Assembly (NCBI RefSeq): GCF_013373865.1
Contig: NC_050474.1
Span: 14,323,045-14,387,044 of the forward strand
From: Monomorium pharaonis
Taxonomy: Eukaryota > Arthropoda > Insecta > Hymenoptera > Formicidae
Direction of reading: 5' to 3'
DNA length: 64,000 nucleotides
Under the pieces are notes generated by a model. The model was given only the letters and a program-made list of their open reading frames with translations. It did not search any database and had not been told where the DNA came from. The translations under genes and the position numbers were made by a program. Positions 53,197 to 63,659 of the stretch are shown here, one piece after another. Each line of letters starts with the position of its first letter. The first letter of the stretch is position 1.

Positions 53197-54960
53197 TTGT
53201 CATTAAATTTATAAAAACAACAGAAAAAGGATTAAATAATGATACAGCTTTTGAAGTAGGCCTCGCCAAGTGGATTACTGATTTAAACGAAGACATGGTA
53301 GGCATAACAAAATAGCCTCCTCCTTCCATAGATGCTAGAAAACTTATAAGAAAGGAAGCTTCTGCAGACCCAAATTGGTCAGAAAGTCCTGTTGAAGTGA
53401 TAAGATATTTTGGTAAGTTTAATAAATTATGGAAGTTATTTATGTTATGAGTGTGTCATGGTAATATAGCTGCGTTTAGCAGAAAATTATATACTTTGCA
53501 TTAATTGCAAAAATTGTCAATTTGATTAGAGTATTAATCTTTGCTGAATCTATTATCATACGCCAAGATTGTTATAACTGTTGCGAAGCAATTCTTTACT
53601 GAACAAAATCAATGATTTTTATTTAATTGTTATTATTTTGGATTTAGAAACTATAAAAAAAGCTAGGGAAGTGTTAAAGAAATTTGTGGATGAAGGCCTA
53701 ACTTCCTATGAGACTGAAAAAGAATTAGGTCGCGGTAAAAGAAGGAAACGACCACCTATTATATATACTGATGAAGATAGTGATTCAGATACAAAACAAG
53801 AGCTACTTTTGTTAGATAGCGATTCAGATTCGGTTCAGCACAAGAAGATTCGAAAGTTCATCAAATCAGAGAAAGCATCACAGAGTATACTAGCACCACC
53901 ACTGTTGTCCTTTACAAATAAAATTGGTAGTGTACCAGGTCAGAATGATAACAGAAAAATCAATGTGACTGTAAAACCAAACAGCACAGAAGTGTCTTCA
54001 TCTGGAATACAAAAAATTAAAAGTCAACGAACTGAACGGCAACAATTTCTTCAGAAGCTAAAAAAATAGTATCCCAAAAATACTCTTAGAAAACGAAAAA
54101 ACACTTCAAGTGGTTTTTAGCTTAATATACCAAAGGATATATATACCAAAAGACCTTTGCAACAGATGAACGTAGCTCTATATCATAGTAACGTCAACAC
54201 TGAAGAGAATAATGAAAAAGAAAATGTAAATAAAACTAAAGATGAGGATGGTACAGAGTCGAGTTCTAGAACTTGTTCTGAAAAACAAAGTTCTTTCAAA
54301 ACTCAAAACTCAGAGTTAAGTAACACAACATTTGTCCCAAATACAAGTCTTGTACCTTCGATGTCTTCTTCGTTGTACAGGATGAGTTTAACAAATTTAC
54401 TGAGAAAGTTACTGAGAAAATCTCACAACATACAAAGAATAAGAATAAGAATCCTTACTTTGGTAATTATGCTGTAGTTAATAGCTTTTTCTGCTTTGTT
54501 TATATTATTTTACATAATTATTATATTTCAGATATTAATTGTATTAAAGAAATAAAATCTTTATGCAAGACTATACTTATACGAGTGGAAGAATTAAGTA
54601 GTAAAGTTGATGTCACGATTATGAATCAGATGCGACTCAATCGGTCACTCGTTCCAGGTGAAAAGAGAATTGTTTGTCTGTCAGATCTCCCTGCTCTTCC
54701 ACTTTAATATTAATCTAATGTATGTTCTTTTATGTCCCTGTATCAATTTTATAATTTTCTTTATAAATTCTGTTACGGTTAACTAAATAAATACAGTCGG
54801 TAAATTACGTTAATATTTAATAACGGGAAGTATAATTATATTTTTTCAGGTGTGATACAAATACGATTTCCTGAAAGTGACCTTTCAGATGCTAAACTCT
54901 GTAATGTCATGGTTGCGGAATGCCTCTTGGCGAAAGCAAGAAGAAGGATCTAACAGTGGA
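53197..54960 (+). pseudogene. EnSpm-2 accessory gene (spliced)
   Basis: Exon at about 53191-53412 (acceptor TTTCTAG; TEKGLNNDTAFEVGLAKWIT; one in-frame stop; donor TTTG|GTAAGT). Exon at 53648-54069 (acceptor GGATTTAG; KKAREVLKKFVDEGLTSYET, then an acidic Ser/Asp stretch and a basic RGKRRKRPP). Exon at about 54157-54470, exon from 54531 (acceptor TTTCAG; KEIKSLCKTILIRVEELSSK), and a last piece from about 54850. It looks like the accessory protein that accompanies many animal EnSpm-type transposases, possibly DUF4806-type; that name is a guess. Coiled-coil and charged regions suggest a binding partner. Confidence 0.45.
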
Positions 54961-55515
54961 AAAAGGAAAAGCCAGAAGCTATTGCAAAAAAAATAACTCT
55001 TAACGAAAGATAACAAAAAGCTTCAGTTAACGAGACAGGAATCAAAATCTTCAGAAGAAAATCTTCAGGATGACGAATTATAAAGAGTATAATTTTAGCA
55101 CAGAGGGATATGGCAGGTCGTTTTTCCTTTTTTATTCTAAGTTTCAGCTTAATTCCTATTCACATTTCTTTTATTTGCAATAAAAATTGGAAGTATTATT
55201 GAGCAGAGTTATGAGATCTACGTTTTTTGTAGAAGTATATAATTATTTTCTTTATAATTTTCTGTGTTAAAATTTTCTTCCTTTATCTAATTTTTGTTTA
55301 TTTTTAAACGTTTTACTTCAACGTTCAAGACTGAAAGTTTGAAACTAGTTTTACATCTTATTAAAATTTTTATTTCTCCATGGAAATATGCTTAATTCTC
55401 GAATAATATATTTGTTTATTTGATGTAAAATAATTATCGATTTCAATATGCTCACGTCTAATAGAAATTTAGTTAAACAAATTTATAACTGATTAATTAA
55501 GAACTTGTTACGTAT

Positions 55516-55712
55516 AATCTTGAAGATTTATACAAATGTTTAAAACTAGGTATTATTCTTGTTTATTTTACTTTAAACAATTTGTATTTAGATAAAATTT
55601 ATTTCATAATATGACCTTTCAATGAAGTTTCAATAATGCCTTTCTTGAAAATTGTAATTGAGTGTTAAAAAAAATGTTGCATAGCAGCTGATTTGTACAA
55701 ATCTTCAAGATT
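55516..55712. repeat. inverted repeat with 22-bp arms
   Basis: aatcttgaagatttatacaa (55516 on) is inverted at ttgtacaaatcttcaagatt (ending 55712) with one mismatch. A small foldback MITE is likely. Confidence 0.6.
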
Positions 55713-55766
55713 TTTTATTATATTATTGCATAATATTTTAAATATTTGATATTTATATTTTGTTAC

Positions 55767-55791
55767 TTAGTTACCTGCGCGGTAACTAAGA
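55767..55791. repeat. perfect 10-bp stem with 5-base loop
   Basis: CTTAGTTACC and GGTAACTAAG around TGCGC. Confidence 0.7.
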
Positions 55792-56389
55792 TTCAAGTAG
55801 TATTAAGAACGTAAAAAAATAATAATAACACTATAAAAATGATCTCTCTTATTATAATTATATGGATCTAATCCTATTCAGAATCACAATTGGAAAGCTT
55901 GTATGTATAAGTGAGACTCAGTTTGATTTACTAAAACTTTTTTTATTTGTCTTTAATTATTAATAATTCTTTAAGTATATGAATGATAAGTGATTGGAAC
56001 TACAAAACGTACATAACGCTAGGGCACATAATCTTTAACATATTTCTTCAGTTGTGATATAGCAATAGACTGTTTATTTATAGTGATCTGTGATGTTAAG
56101 TGTGATACTCTGTGTTACGTTCGATGAAATTTTCCACCTATTTCATCTCACGTCGCGCACCGCGCTCTCGCGTGCTCCGCCGGAGCACCCGTCTCACCGA
56201 GCGCTCCCCTCCCCACGAAATCAGACGCGCGGGGTATCAGCGCGTACACCCTACGCTTATACTCTTTATTAAATTTTATTATTATTGCGTGTGTGATTAT
56301 TACTCCAATTGTCAAAGCTCAAATCCATCAAATCATGCCGCGTATAGTTAAAAATTTCGTTAAAAGAGTAATATTCTTTTGTCACCTTT

Positions 56390-57263
56390 CTATTTGCTAT
56401 TAACGACAGGGTGCAACCGCCACCCCTCAACTCCCTTGTTAATTAATATTACTGCAATCCGTCGCAGTCATGCTATAACTCTTTCACATTATTAACAACC
56501 TGGAATAATGTGAATATTTTTCAACCATGCGGTTCACGCGTGACACCCTCGCGCTGCCGAAGAATCGGTCCAGCCGCGGAGCGCGTGTACCAAGTGGGAT
56601 AGCAATGGCTCGAGCATTATTCCAATCGGGAAGTATGAGTGAGATAGCATGAGTAAAGTAATTACGAAGGTATGCGGTTTAATTACTCCGCTCACAGAGG
56701 TGATAGGAGGAAGGCGAAGGAAGCATTCGAACGCTAACCACCCTAGCTACCTCTTGACCGAAGTTTATAATGATCCGAATAAAAATTAGAAACTATGAAA
56801 TTTCAAAAATAATAGCTATTTGTCGCGGAATTTTCCATGGATTTGAGCTTCCCTACACCCGCGTACCCCTAGGACCCCCTAGTTTTGGGGTATATAAGGA
56901 GCGCGAGAGGAAGCCTCAGGAAGCAGCATTTTCGCTCATATAACGAGTCGCGCTGCCAGTAGGCATAGACGTTACTCTGCAGAGAAGAAGTGCTATCCGT
57001 GGAATAGTTATTAGCCATCGCGCTCTTATATAAATAAGTCTACTACACTGCGCTATTAAATTCTTGATACAAGAAGCAACCAGTGCGTAAGTAACATCTC
57101 TTTTATCTACGAACGCTGTAAATTCACTCTTATAATTTGTCAAGTGTAAGCTCACTTTACTTTATTTAAAATAAAGTTTTCTTGTCGTAAAATTCTGTTT
57201 AATATAACTATTTAACGAAATTATAAATTTCTTACTTGTATTGCGCGAGAATTATTAAATTAA
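56390..57263 (+). promoter_or_regulatory. LTR-like promoter segment with TATA box and poly(A) signal
   Basis: A TATA box (GGGGTATATAAGGAGCG, about 56887-56903) is followed by a poly(A)-type AATAAAG near 57170 and then by tggggcaaaatacgggg, which could be a primer binding site. The order resembles U3-R-U5 of an LTR. No partner LTR is seen. The preceding stretch 56100-56390 is GC-rich and uninformative. Confidence 0.35.
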
Positions 57264-57792
57264 GTGGGGCAAAATACGGGGCAAACCATCCTCGGTGCTC
57301 CCAAAAATATTCTGAAGCGAAACAGCGACTTCCCTGAATCTTCATCCTGGAAGCAGGGCGCTACGACTCAGGCGCCTGCTTCCTCTCTGAACTTCAAGCC
57401 AGGGGCGCCTACCGGGGCGCTTAAGTTAGGAGGTGTCCAGGGGACAACGGGCGCCTATTAAAGCGCTTTTCACCCCCTACGTCGTTCCCCCACCTAACTG
57501 TGCACCACAGGGCAGCCCATAGGGCGCTCTCCGTCACAACCCCCCCCCCCATCTTTCCTTGGCGTGGGATTTGTTGCGCCCTCCCTGGGCGCTTCCCCCT
57601 CACGCTCTCTACACCTTGTCGCAAAATTGTACGCTCTTCCCCTCACGAGCATCCGAAAAAGTACCCACAAAAGAAAAGAGGTATTCTCCTTTTTTTTTAT
57701 TATTTTTGGCCTAAACTCAATTCCTAAAGCACCACTAAGAACCACGTCGTTCACAGGCAGTAACAACGCGAATAGTAACAACAACTATCATT

Positions 57793-57853
<61 letters not shown>

Positions 57854-58140
57854 TCACGTACTCTCGGTCCGCGTCCGTGTGAAACGGAACAAGGCGGGTA
57901 AGAATAGAACCCGAGTCGATCTCTCACATATACTCCGTGGGATGGTACGGGCTGCCCACTAGGGCGCTTATCCCCCACACTCCCCTCCTTATTCCATGGG
58001 CAATGGGCTCGCCCATTTGGGCGCTTTATCCCCACGGACTCATACAATTACAAACTTGGCAGATTGACTCGTTTTCTCCTCTAACCTAGCAAAATTACGC
58101 CGATTAAAACATTCGGAAATAAAGATTAACAGAGAGAAAG
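57264..58140. repeat. recurrent GGGCGCT-containing segments
   Basis: The word gggcgct or agcgct recurs at about 57355, 57413, 57462, 57520, 57587, 57963 and 58019. It is often in the longer context ggct(g/c)gccca....gggcgcttatccccc. The region looks like a diverged tandem series. A (CT)n tract lies at 57794-57842. The open frame at 57264-57461 begins with GTG and is not accepted as a gene. Confidence 0.45.
57794..57842. repeat. (CT)n microsatellite
   Basis: About 24 CT units followed by a short (GT)n. Confidence 0.95.
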
Positions 58141-58144
58141 AGAG

Positions 58145-58928
58145 GAACGTAACACGAATTACATGACTCTTACCACACTCGTTTATTAAATCACCTGCCT
58201 GACGCGTGTCTTTTATATAATCATGGGTTCTTTTAATTTTGGTTTACAACCTGACAGTGCGACATCATGCCACGGTCTCGCCGAGGGGGAAGGAAGCGGC
58301 AGATCAAGCGGTTGAAATGGCGGCTTATCGAGGCTGGGACTTTCGATCCGCGCATCTTCGATCGACCTCCGCCCCCCGACGCCTCCCCGAGACGGCACGG
58401 ATCTCCGGGGCCGTTTGAGCTGCCACTTCCACAGTCAACCCCCTGCCCCCGACTAGTGCCTCCGGCACCGCCCTGCCGTATTGCACCACTACCAAACCCC
58501 GCTCCCTTCAGGCGCCCGCCGCCCCGGCTACCCCCGGGGACCGATACCGCCCCTATCCGGACTCCCACACGTCCCGCAAGGGTGGACCGCCAGGCCCGTC
58601 CACCCCTGCGGCAAGGCCCTCGCATAACAAGTAACGAAGCCTTCGTCGGGTCGCTCCCGAAATTTGCATTATCCAGCAAGGCAACCCCTCGATCTGTTGA
58701 GGTCTATAGGAGGCTCCTCAAGCCTCTCGAAGGAGCCCCACCTCCAAAACGAGGAAAGCGGGCGGAGGAACTTTTGTAAAATAACAAAGGAAAAATATAT
58801 GTATATTCCGTAAGCGCATGCAAAATTTTATTTTTTTTTTTTTTACCCACAAACCCGCACTCGGCAAATTACGCTCCTGGGGAACCACGGTTCACGCTCG
58901 GCCCCGGTTACTCCCCCCAGGACGTAAC
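58145..58928 (-). repeat. candidate solo LTR inserted in the Helitron
   Basis: On the minus strand it begins TGTTACGTCCTGG exactly where the Helitron helicase stops (58928). It has a TATA box (TTATATAAAAGAC, about 58225-58213) and then AATAAA (about 58190), and could end near 58145 (plus-strand cgtaaca). This U3-R-U5 order suits a solo LTR. No TSD could be shown because the far side is not Helitron. A 170-codon proline-rich open frame on the plus strand (58267-58779) lies inside it and is probably a composition artefact. Confidence 0.4.
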
Positions 58929-60820
58929 AGTAGCAATGAATTTTTATTTGATACAGTGCTAATAACGTTATCAAATACTCTTTTTTGGTCTGCATTTAGT
59001 TTTAAAATCATTTTAGATATATCAATTTCTTCATGAATTTTATCACCAAGATCTTTAAAATCTTGCATTGCTTCGCCAGCTGGAATATTTTGAATACCTA
59101 TTGGATTATCAGGATCATCTTGAGACATATGCTGTTTTTCGTCAATATGCTGTTGAACCAATTGCTTCGCAGTTTCGTATGCTGTTTGCAATTCTTCCAT
59201 TTTTTCATGATACTCTAATGCTTTGACGAGATGTAATTCTACCATGTGAAATGATTCTGCATAAGTATCACAATTGTTTTTAAGCTCATCTATTTTTTGC
59301 CATGGTTGAAACATAAGAAGTAATGAAAAAAAATAATTTTCTGGCCGCGTATTAACGTTATGTTTATAATGATTAATAAGATGTCCACGCTGTCGCCGTT
59401 TGAGATAATAACCATTATTCATCTTGTAATATTTAATATTTTTACTTTGTGGTTTGATTTTCGTAATATCATGCCATTGTACAAATTCATATAAAGACAT
59501 CGATTCAAGTTCTTCCGGTCTATGCGGATAATAATCATCTATTACAGAAGAACAAAATATGTCTGTAGAATTTCCATCAAGAGCTTCAATTTCTTTATAG
59601 TTTTTAACTTTTCTGTATCGTATCTGATTCGTATCCAGCCATTTTATTGTCGTACTTTGATCAGTACCAAATAAAGGAATACCTAACAACATATCAGCAG
59701 CTTCAAGAGCTCCACATTCTCTATTATTTAAAAATCTTAATCCAATATTCCAAAGACAGCTTGCAATTGATTTATTATTTTCATTTTTGCAATCCAGAAT
59801 ATTTTCAAATAATTCACATTTTCCTTCTTTGTTTATATATTTAGTAATGTATGTAGTAAGCAACGTTGATTTTTCACCAATAAATTGTATGTCCATATTT
59901 CCTTCCCATGCAGTAAGAATAATAGGATTATAGTCATTTATATTTACCTCCAAATTTGTCCGAGGAAGGTCATAAAGCCTACTTTTAGATTTTAATTGTT
60001 TTCTACCTGCTATTGAACTTGGAACATCTCTTATAGTAAACGTATCTGTAACAGGTCGAGGAAATACGAAACGACATAAACGAATAACTTTACGTCCTAC
60101 TTTCTTAGAACGGAGACAATAATTGTTATGTTTGTGTTGTTGATACCTATTAACTCGTTCATATAATAACGGAGAAATATTTTTGTCTGGCATTTTACAA
60201 CTTACATGTTGTAAAATAAATTTAGAAACTTCTTCGATAGAAGATTCACCAATAATTGGCGCATTTTTAATCCAAATTAACAAATGAAAATGTTGTATCC
60301 CTCTACCTTGATATTCTCGTCGCCAGAAATAATGTGTAACTTCTCCAATCGGATGATCGTCAGAACAAATAAAATCAAGCATTGCCCGAAACTTATTATC
60401 AAGATATCTCGATGTTGATACAGGATCTCTAGCAACGAGAACACTAATGGAAGATGAATCATTATACCAATCATTTACTTCACGAATGTATTGACTTAAA
60501 TCATCCCACATCCATTCACCAGGACTCAATGTTAAAAACCATGTTGCAGGACCGTAATTTTGTATCATACAATTTAAATCATTTCTTGGTCTACGCCAAT
60601 ATTGCTCTGTATTTCTTAAAGTAGAAAATATTGTGCTTAAGTCAGACTCTAATAATTCTTTTTGCATTGCTTGTAAATATTCTGAAGCCGTATAACGATC
60701 TCGTAAATTAATTATATTTAACTTATGATAAATACCACGCTTTAATTGACGATTATTCGCATCATTTAATAAATAAAATAAATATTGTTGATTTAATCTA
60801 TATTACGGATGTTTAGAAGT
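58929..60820 (-). pseudogene. Helitron Rep (HUH) domain and start of the helicase
   Basis: The frame continues from YLLNDANNRQLKRGIYHKLN (about 60780, after a frameshift at about 60806). In the 591-codon ORF, WFLTLSPGEWMWDDL is near residue 45 and STSRYLDNKFRAMLDFI near 85. The HUH metal-binding motif is GRGIQHFHLLIW near 125, and the Tyr-bearing TTYITKYINKEGK near 280. The protein nicks DNA for rolling-circle transposition. It reaches LNADQKRVFDNVIS, just before the Walker A loop of the Pif1-type helicase, and is then cut. About 900 residues of a normal Helitron protein are absent. Confidence 0.87.
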
Positions 60821-62592
60821 CAAACGACATTTAATAAATTCATGGTCATGAAGTTTAATCTGTCTACTTTCATGTTGTCCATTAACACCAAAAGGTTGTA
60901 TAAATCTGGAAAACATAACAGATCTAAAGATTTTTCACGATTATCCAATGGTAATTCTTGAACTTTTAACATTTGATATAAAGCGGTAGCACTTTCACGT
61001 GATTTTTTTTCATATAAAGGATAAATAGTATACTGTGTGTAATAACTATCATTGCCATCAGTAACTTGAGTTATCATAGCCTTACCCTGATGTTTTAAAA
61101 TTGCTTCTGAATTATGTTTTGTTTCCCGCATTTCAATTTTAGAATTTACTAATGTATCATCGTCATCCGATACAAATTCAGTATCACTGTTTGTCTCTTT
61201 TATTTCAAAAAATGGTATATTCTTTTTCAAATATAATCCATTGTAGGTCTCTGGCAGTATAATATGTTTGTAAACATGATTGTTATGTTTTAGCCATATT
61301 AAAGCATCGAATACTTTTTTAAGATTAATCATTTCTTCCCAAATAAATTTAGATTTTGTCGGAATACCTCTAACTAAAATATACAACTCTATATTTTTAT
61401 TTATCGCATCAGTATTTGAACATATTTTGTTCATTGTTTGTTCTAATGGTAAAGGTAAATGAAATGTTCTACCTTTTACCTTTTGTACCATCTGTCTTTG
61501 AGGCAACTTTTTATTTATCACAGTTCCCATTTTAACAATAGTTTGAAATGCTTTAGCTCTTTGTATAAACATTTTTTCGAATGAATTTAGAGACGATATT
61601 ACTTCAGGAACATCTTGTATAAATAAATTATTTAAAACACAATAAGCAGGCATTAAACCGTTACGAAATTTTCTTAGGCAATAAAGACATATGTATTGCG
61701 GATTAATATTCTGATTTTTTATATGTGTCATTAAATCTCTCCAAATTGATATATCTAATTGTGTTTTAACCTTACTAATTTCAGACACATTTCTTTTGTA
61801 ACAAAGTCTTTCACATGAAACACAAATGTGTCGAGGTGTATCCAAACAACGTTTAGTAAACGCTTTAAATGCTTTATTATATTTAGATATAATATCATCA
61901 TCACTCAAATTAATCAAAATTTGATGATGTTTATACATATTTAATTGTTCTTTTGCTAAAGTTATAATATTATTTAATATATCGACGTCACTAGAAGTTA
62001 AAGCCTTTTCTATATTTATCAACTTTTGATAGTCTGCTTTTATTTGATAAATGAAACGTTTAATATTTCTTACCTTTGGAAAATGAGGTGATAATAACTG
62101 AATAGGAAGAGACATCGTTTTACAAAGATTTGGATTAATATAACAAGCATGTGTATGACCCAATTTGTTAGTCAAATTATTTACTGTACATCTCTGATGA
62201 ACTTTACGTAATAGTTCTGGTTTTTTTTTTAAAGTACATGTACTTATTACTTCAAGAAATTTTTTATAACGATCAATTATAAATGAATCAATTTTACATA
62301 AAGTATTACTACATAACCATGCATTTTTGGCTTGTGCTTCTATTAAAGGTAATACATTTGTAACTTGACCTTTTACATTCATTACCAAAGGTTGCGATAT
62401 AGTAAGTTCACATTTGGAATCAACAAAATAATTTTCCGATGAAGCTGTATGTCTCGATAAACCACATAATGCACTTAATTTATCATCAATTGTTACACAA
62501 TCAGTAACAAGAGTTAAATGTACTTCTGATCTCTTTTTCAATATAGCTAATATTTTGTACATATTACGAATATAATTATTCCTTATTTTCAT
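60820..62592 (-). CDS. Helitron N-terminal protein, DUF6570-like
   Basis: An open frame of 590 codons. It has CVSCERLCYKRNVSEI (about residue 265), YICLYCLRKFRNGLMPAYCV (about 310), NNLFIQDVPEVISSLNSFEK and IQRAKAFQTIVKMG. This is the Cys-pair and LNxxE...RA arrangement of the DUF6570 region found upstream of Rep in insect Helitrons. An acidic stretch (VSDDDDT) and the end (CFPDLYNLL) lead toward Rep, but a stop intervenes at 60820. In intact relatives this is one polypeptide with Rep. No lesion lies inside the ORF. The first Met at 62592 follows a frameshift from the basic-repeat block. Confidence 0.75.
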   Translation of the reverse strand: MKIRNNYIRNMYKILAILKKRSEVHLTLVTDCVTIDDKLSALCGLSRHTASSENYFVDSKCELTISQPLVMNVKGQVTNVLPLIEAQAKNAWLCSNTLCKIDSFIIDRYKKFLEVISTCTLKKKPELLRKVHQRCTVNNLTNKLGHTHACYINPNLCKTMSLPIQLLSPHFPKVRNIKRFIYQIKADYQKLINIEKALTSSDVDILNNIITLAKEQLNMYKHHQILINLSDDDIISKYNKAFKAFTKRCLDTPRHICVSCERLCYKRNVSEISKVKTQLDISIWRDLMTHIKNQNINPQYICLYCLRKFRNGLMPAYCVLNNLFIQDVPEVISSLNSFEKMFIQRAKAFQTIVKMGTVINKKLPQRQMVQKVKGRTFHLPLPLEQTMNKICSNTDAINKNIELYILVRGIPTKSKFIWEEMINLKKVFDALIWLKHNNHVYKHIILPETYNGLYLKKNIPFFEIKETNSDTEFVSDDDDTLVNSKIEMRETKHNSEAILKHQGKAMITQVTDGNDSYYTQYTIYPLYEKKSRESATALYQMLKVQELPLDNREKSLDLLCFPDLYNLLVLMDNMKVDRLNFMTMNLLNVV

Positions 62593-63018
62593 AGACGTAA
62601 AATTTTTTCAGCTTCTAATCGTTTTTTAATATTATCTTTAATGTCAAGTTTTTTCATGATATCTGTAATTATTACAGGATTACGTATATGAATATAATTT
62701 TTAGACCAAAATTTCATATATTTTTTAATAATATTTTGACCAATATTTTTTTTACAAGATTGGATTTTATTTAATTTTTTTTTTTTTTTCGTAATATTGT
62801 TTATTGTAAATCCACTTATGATTAGAATATTGTGTTTGTCTATTTCGTTCATGCTGAGAATGTTTAATATAACGTAATCGCTTATTAAGACGATTATTTT
62901 CTTTGTTCTTTTTATATTGAAGCCGTTGCTTAGAACAATCCTTTTTTTTAATTTGTGCATATCGACATCGCTTTTTAGCACGATTATTTTCTACATCTTG
63001 TGCATATTCAAATCGCAT
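62589..63018 (-). pseudogene. Helitron N-terminal basic repeats
   Basis: The frame from 63018 repeats a unit of about 15-17 residues, such as NNRAKKRCRYAQ, CSKQRLQYKK and NNRLNKRLRYIK, four to five times. Repeated K/R-R-x-R-Y blocks are usual at the N-terminus of such Helitron proteins and probably bind nucleic acid. A frameshift in an A-run near 62780 separates it from the 62589-62981 frame. Confidence 0.6.
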
Positions 63019-63089
63019 TTTAGCACGATAATTCTCTAAATCCTGTTTATTAAACTACGTTTTTTTGCGTAATCACGATGATTTCCCAG

Positions 63090-63400
63090 GTAGCAAGGTG
63101 TCGTCTAATTGACGGCATTTGTTGGTCATTTTATGACGAACCAGACGTCATAATGTCGAGATAAAATGACGTCTAAATGTCGTAAAACTGACGTACATTT
63201 GTCTCATCTTAACGACGTCATATATTGACGTCAAAAATACGTCATTATTTTCATATTATTGACGTCATTTTCAAGAAGCTAGTATCGTACATTTGGCGGT
63301 ATTTTATTGTTATTTTTATGACAAAACATAGGTTTTTAGATTACATTTAATAAAGACGACATTTTAACGTCATTTTTATGACTATCCCAGTTAGTAAAAG
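63090..63400. repeat. ACGTC-rich repetitive element
   Basis: At least seven ACGTC words, several as TGACGTCA-like palindromes, in about 300 bp. CCCAGGTAGCAAGG at 63090 and CCCAGTTAGTAAA at about 63386 are direct, not inverted, repeats of one start sequence. No coding sequence. It truncates the Helitron. Confidence 0.6.
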
Positions 63401-63495
63401 CCGTTATTTTGACGTTTTAAAAAATATTTTGGGTACATGTCCTATATATGCAGTACTTGCATTATGTAAATATCGAAATAACATAATTATAATGT

Positions 63496-63655
63496 AAAAA
63501 AAAAATTGACTTGTTTCTCAACAAGCATCGTGACCCACCACATCATAGTCACATTTGGGATTGCCTAACTTCCGCGGTCCCCATCCAACTCTGAACCGCC
63601 GTCGACGTTGCTTGACTTCGAAGATCGTACGCTACCTAGCACTTTGTGATGATCC
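63496..63655 (-). ncRNA. 5S-rRNA-derived SINE
   Basis: On the minus strand, CGAAGTCAAGCAACGTCG (63619-63602), then GGCGGTT and TTGGATGGGGACCGC, follow the order and spacing of the 5S rRNA internal promoter (A box, intermediate element, C box). The usual insect sequence there is CGAAATTAAGCAGCGTCG and TTAGATGGGGGACCGC. The upstream 40 bases also align loosely with the 5S 5' half. Sequence after the C box is unrelated to 5S and ends in a T-run on the minus strand (63505-63496), which may be a pol III stop. This is the layout of SINE3-type elements; a plain 5S pseudogene is the alternative. Confidence 0.65.
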
Positions 63656-63659
63656 GTGA

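Larger units (their letters stand above)
50449..55130 (+). mobile_element. EnSpm/CACTA-type transposon 2, two genes
   Basis: On the plus strand, a spliced transposase gene (first exon at about 50449, main parts 50981-53110) is followed by a second spliced gene (about 53197-54960) with poly(A) signals (AATAAAA near 55180). The two-gene layout is like that of animal EnSpm-type elements. Terminal repeats were not identified, so the limits are those of the genes. It differs in family from the EnSpm at 6030-20460. Confidence 0.65.
55131..56100. other. gene-free AT-rich interval
   Basis: No coding resemblance. It contains the two inverted repeats listed separately (55516-55712 and 55767-55791). 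Confidence 0.5.
58929..63070 (-). mobile_element. Helitron, truncated in the helicase
   Basis: Three consecutive minus-strand coding blocks: a basic-repeat N-terminus (62589-63018), a DUF6570-like ORF (60820-62592) and a Rep/helicase ORF (58929-60667). Nearly all of the helicase is missing because another element begins at 58928. The 5' end fades at about 63070, where the ACGTC-rich repeat starts. No Helitron 3' hairpin-CTRR end remains. Confidence 0.85.

Noticed and set aside
57264..57461. 65-codon frame after the LTR-like segment
   Set aside because: The start is GTG, not ATG, and the sequence is part of the GGGCGCT repeat series.
58267..58779. 170-codon proline/arginine-rich ORF on the plus strand
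   Set aside because: No family resemblance. The minus strand is equally open, and the region fits a GC-rich LTR with its TATA box and poly(A) signal on the minus strand.
63566..63655. Functional 5S rRNA gene
   Set aside because: Only the promoter part is well conserved; the 3' end is unrelated to 5S.
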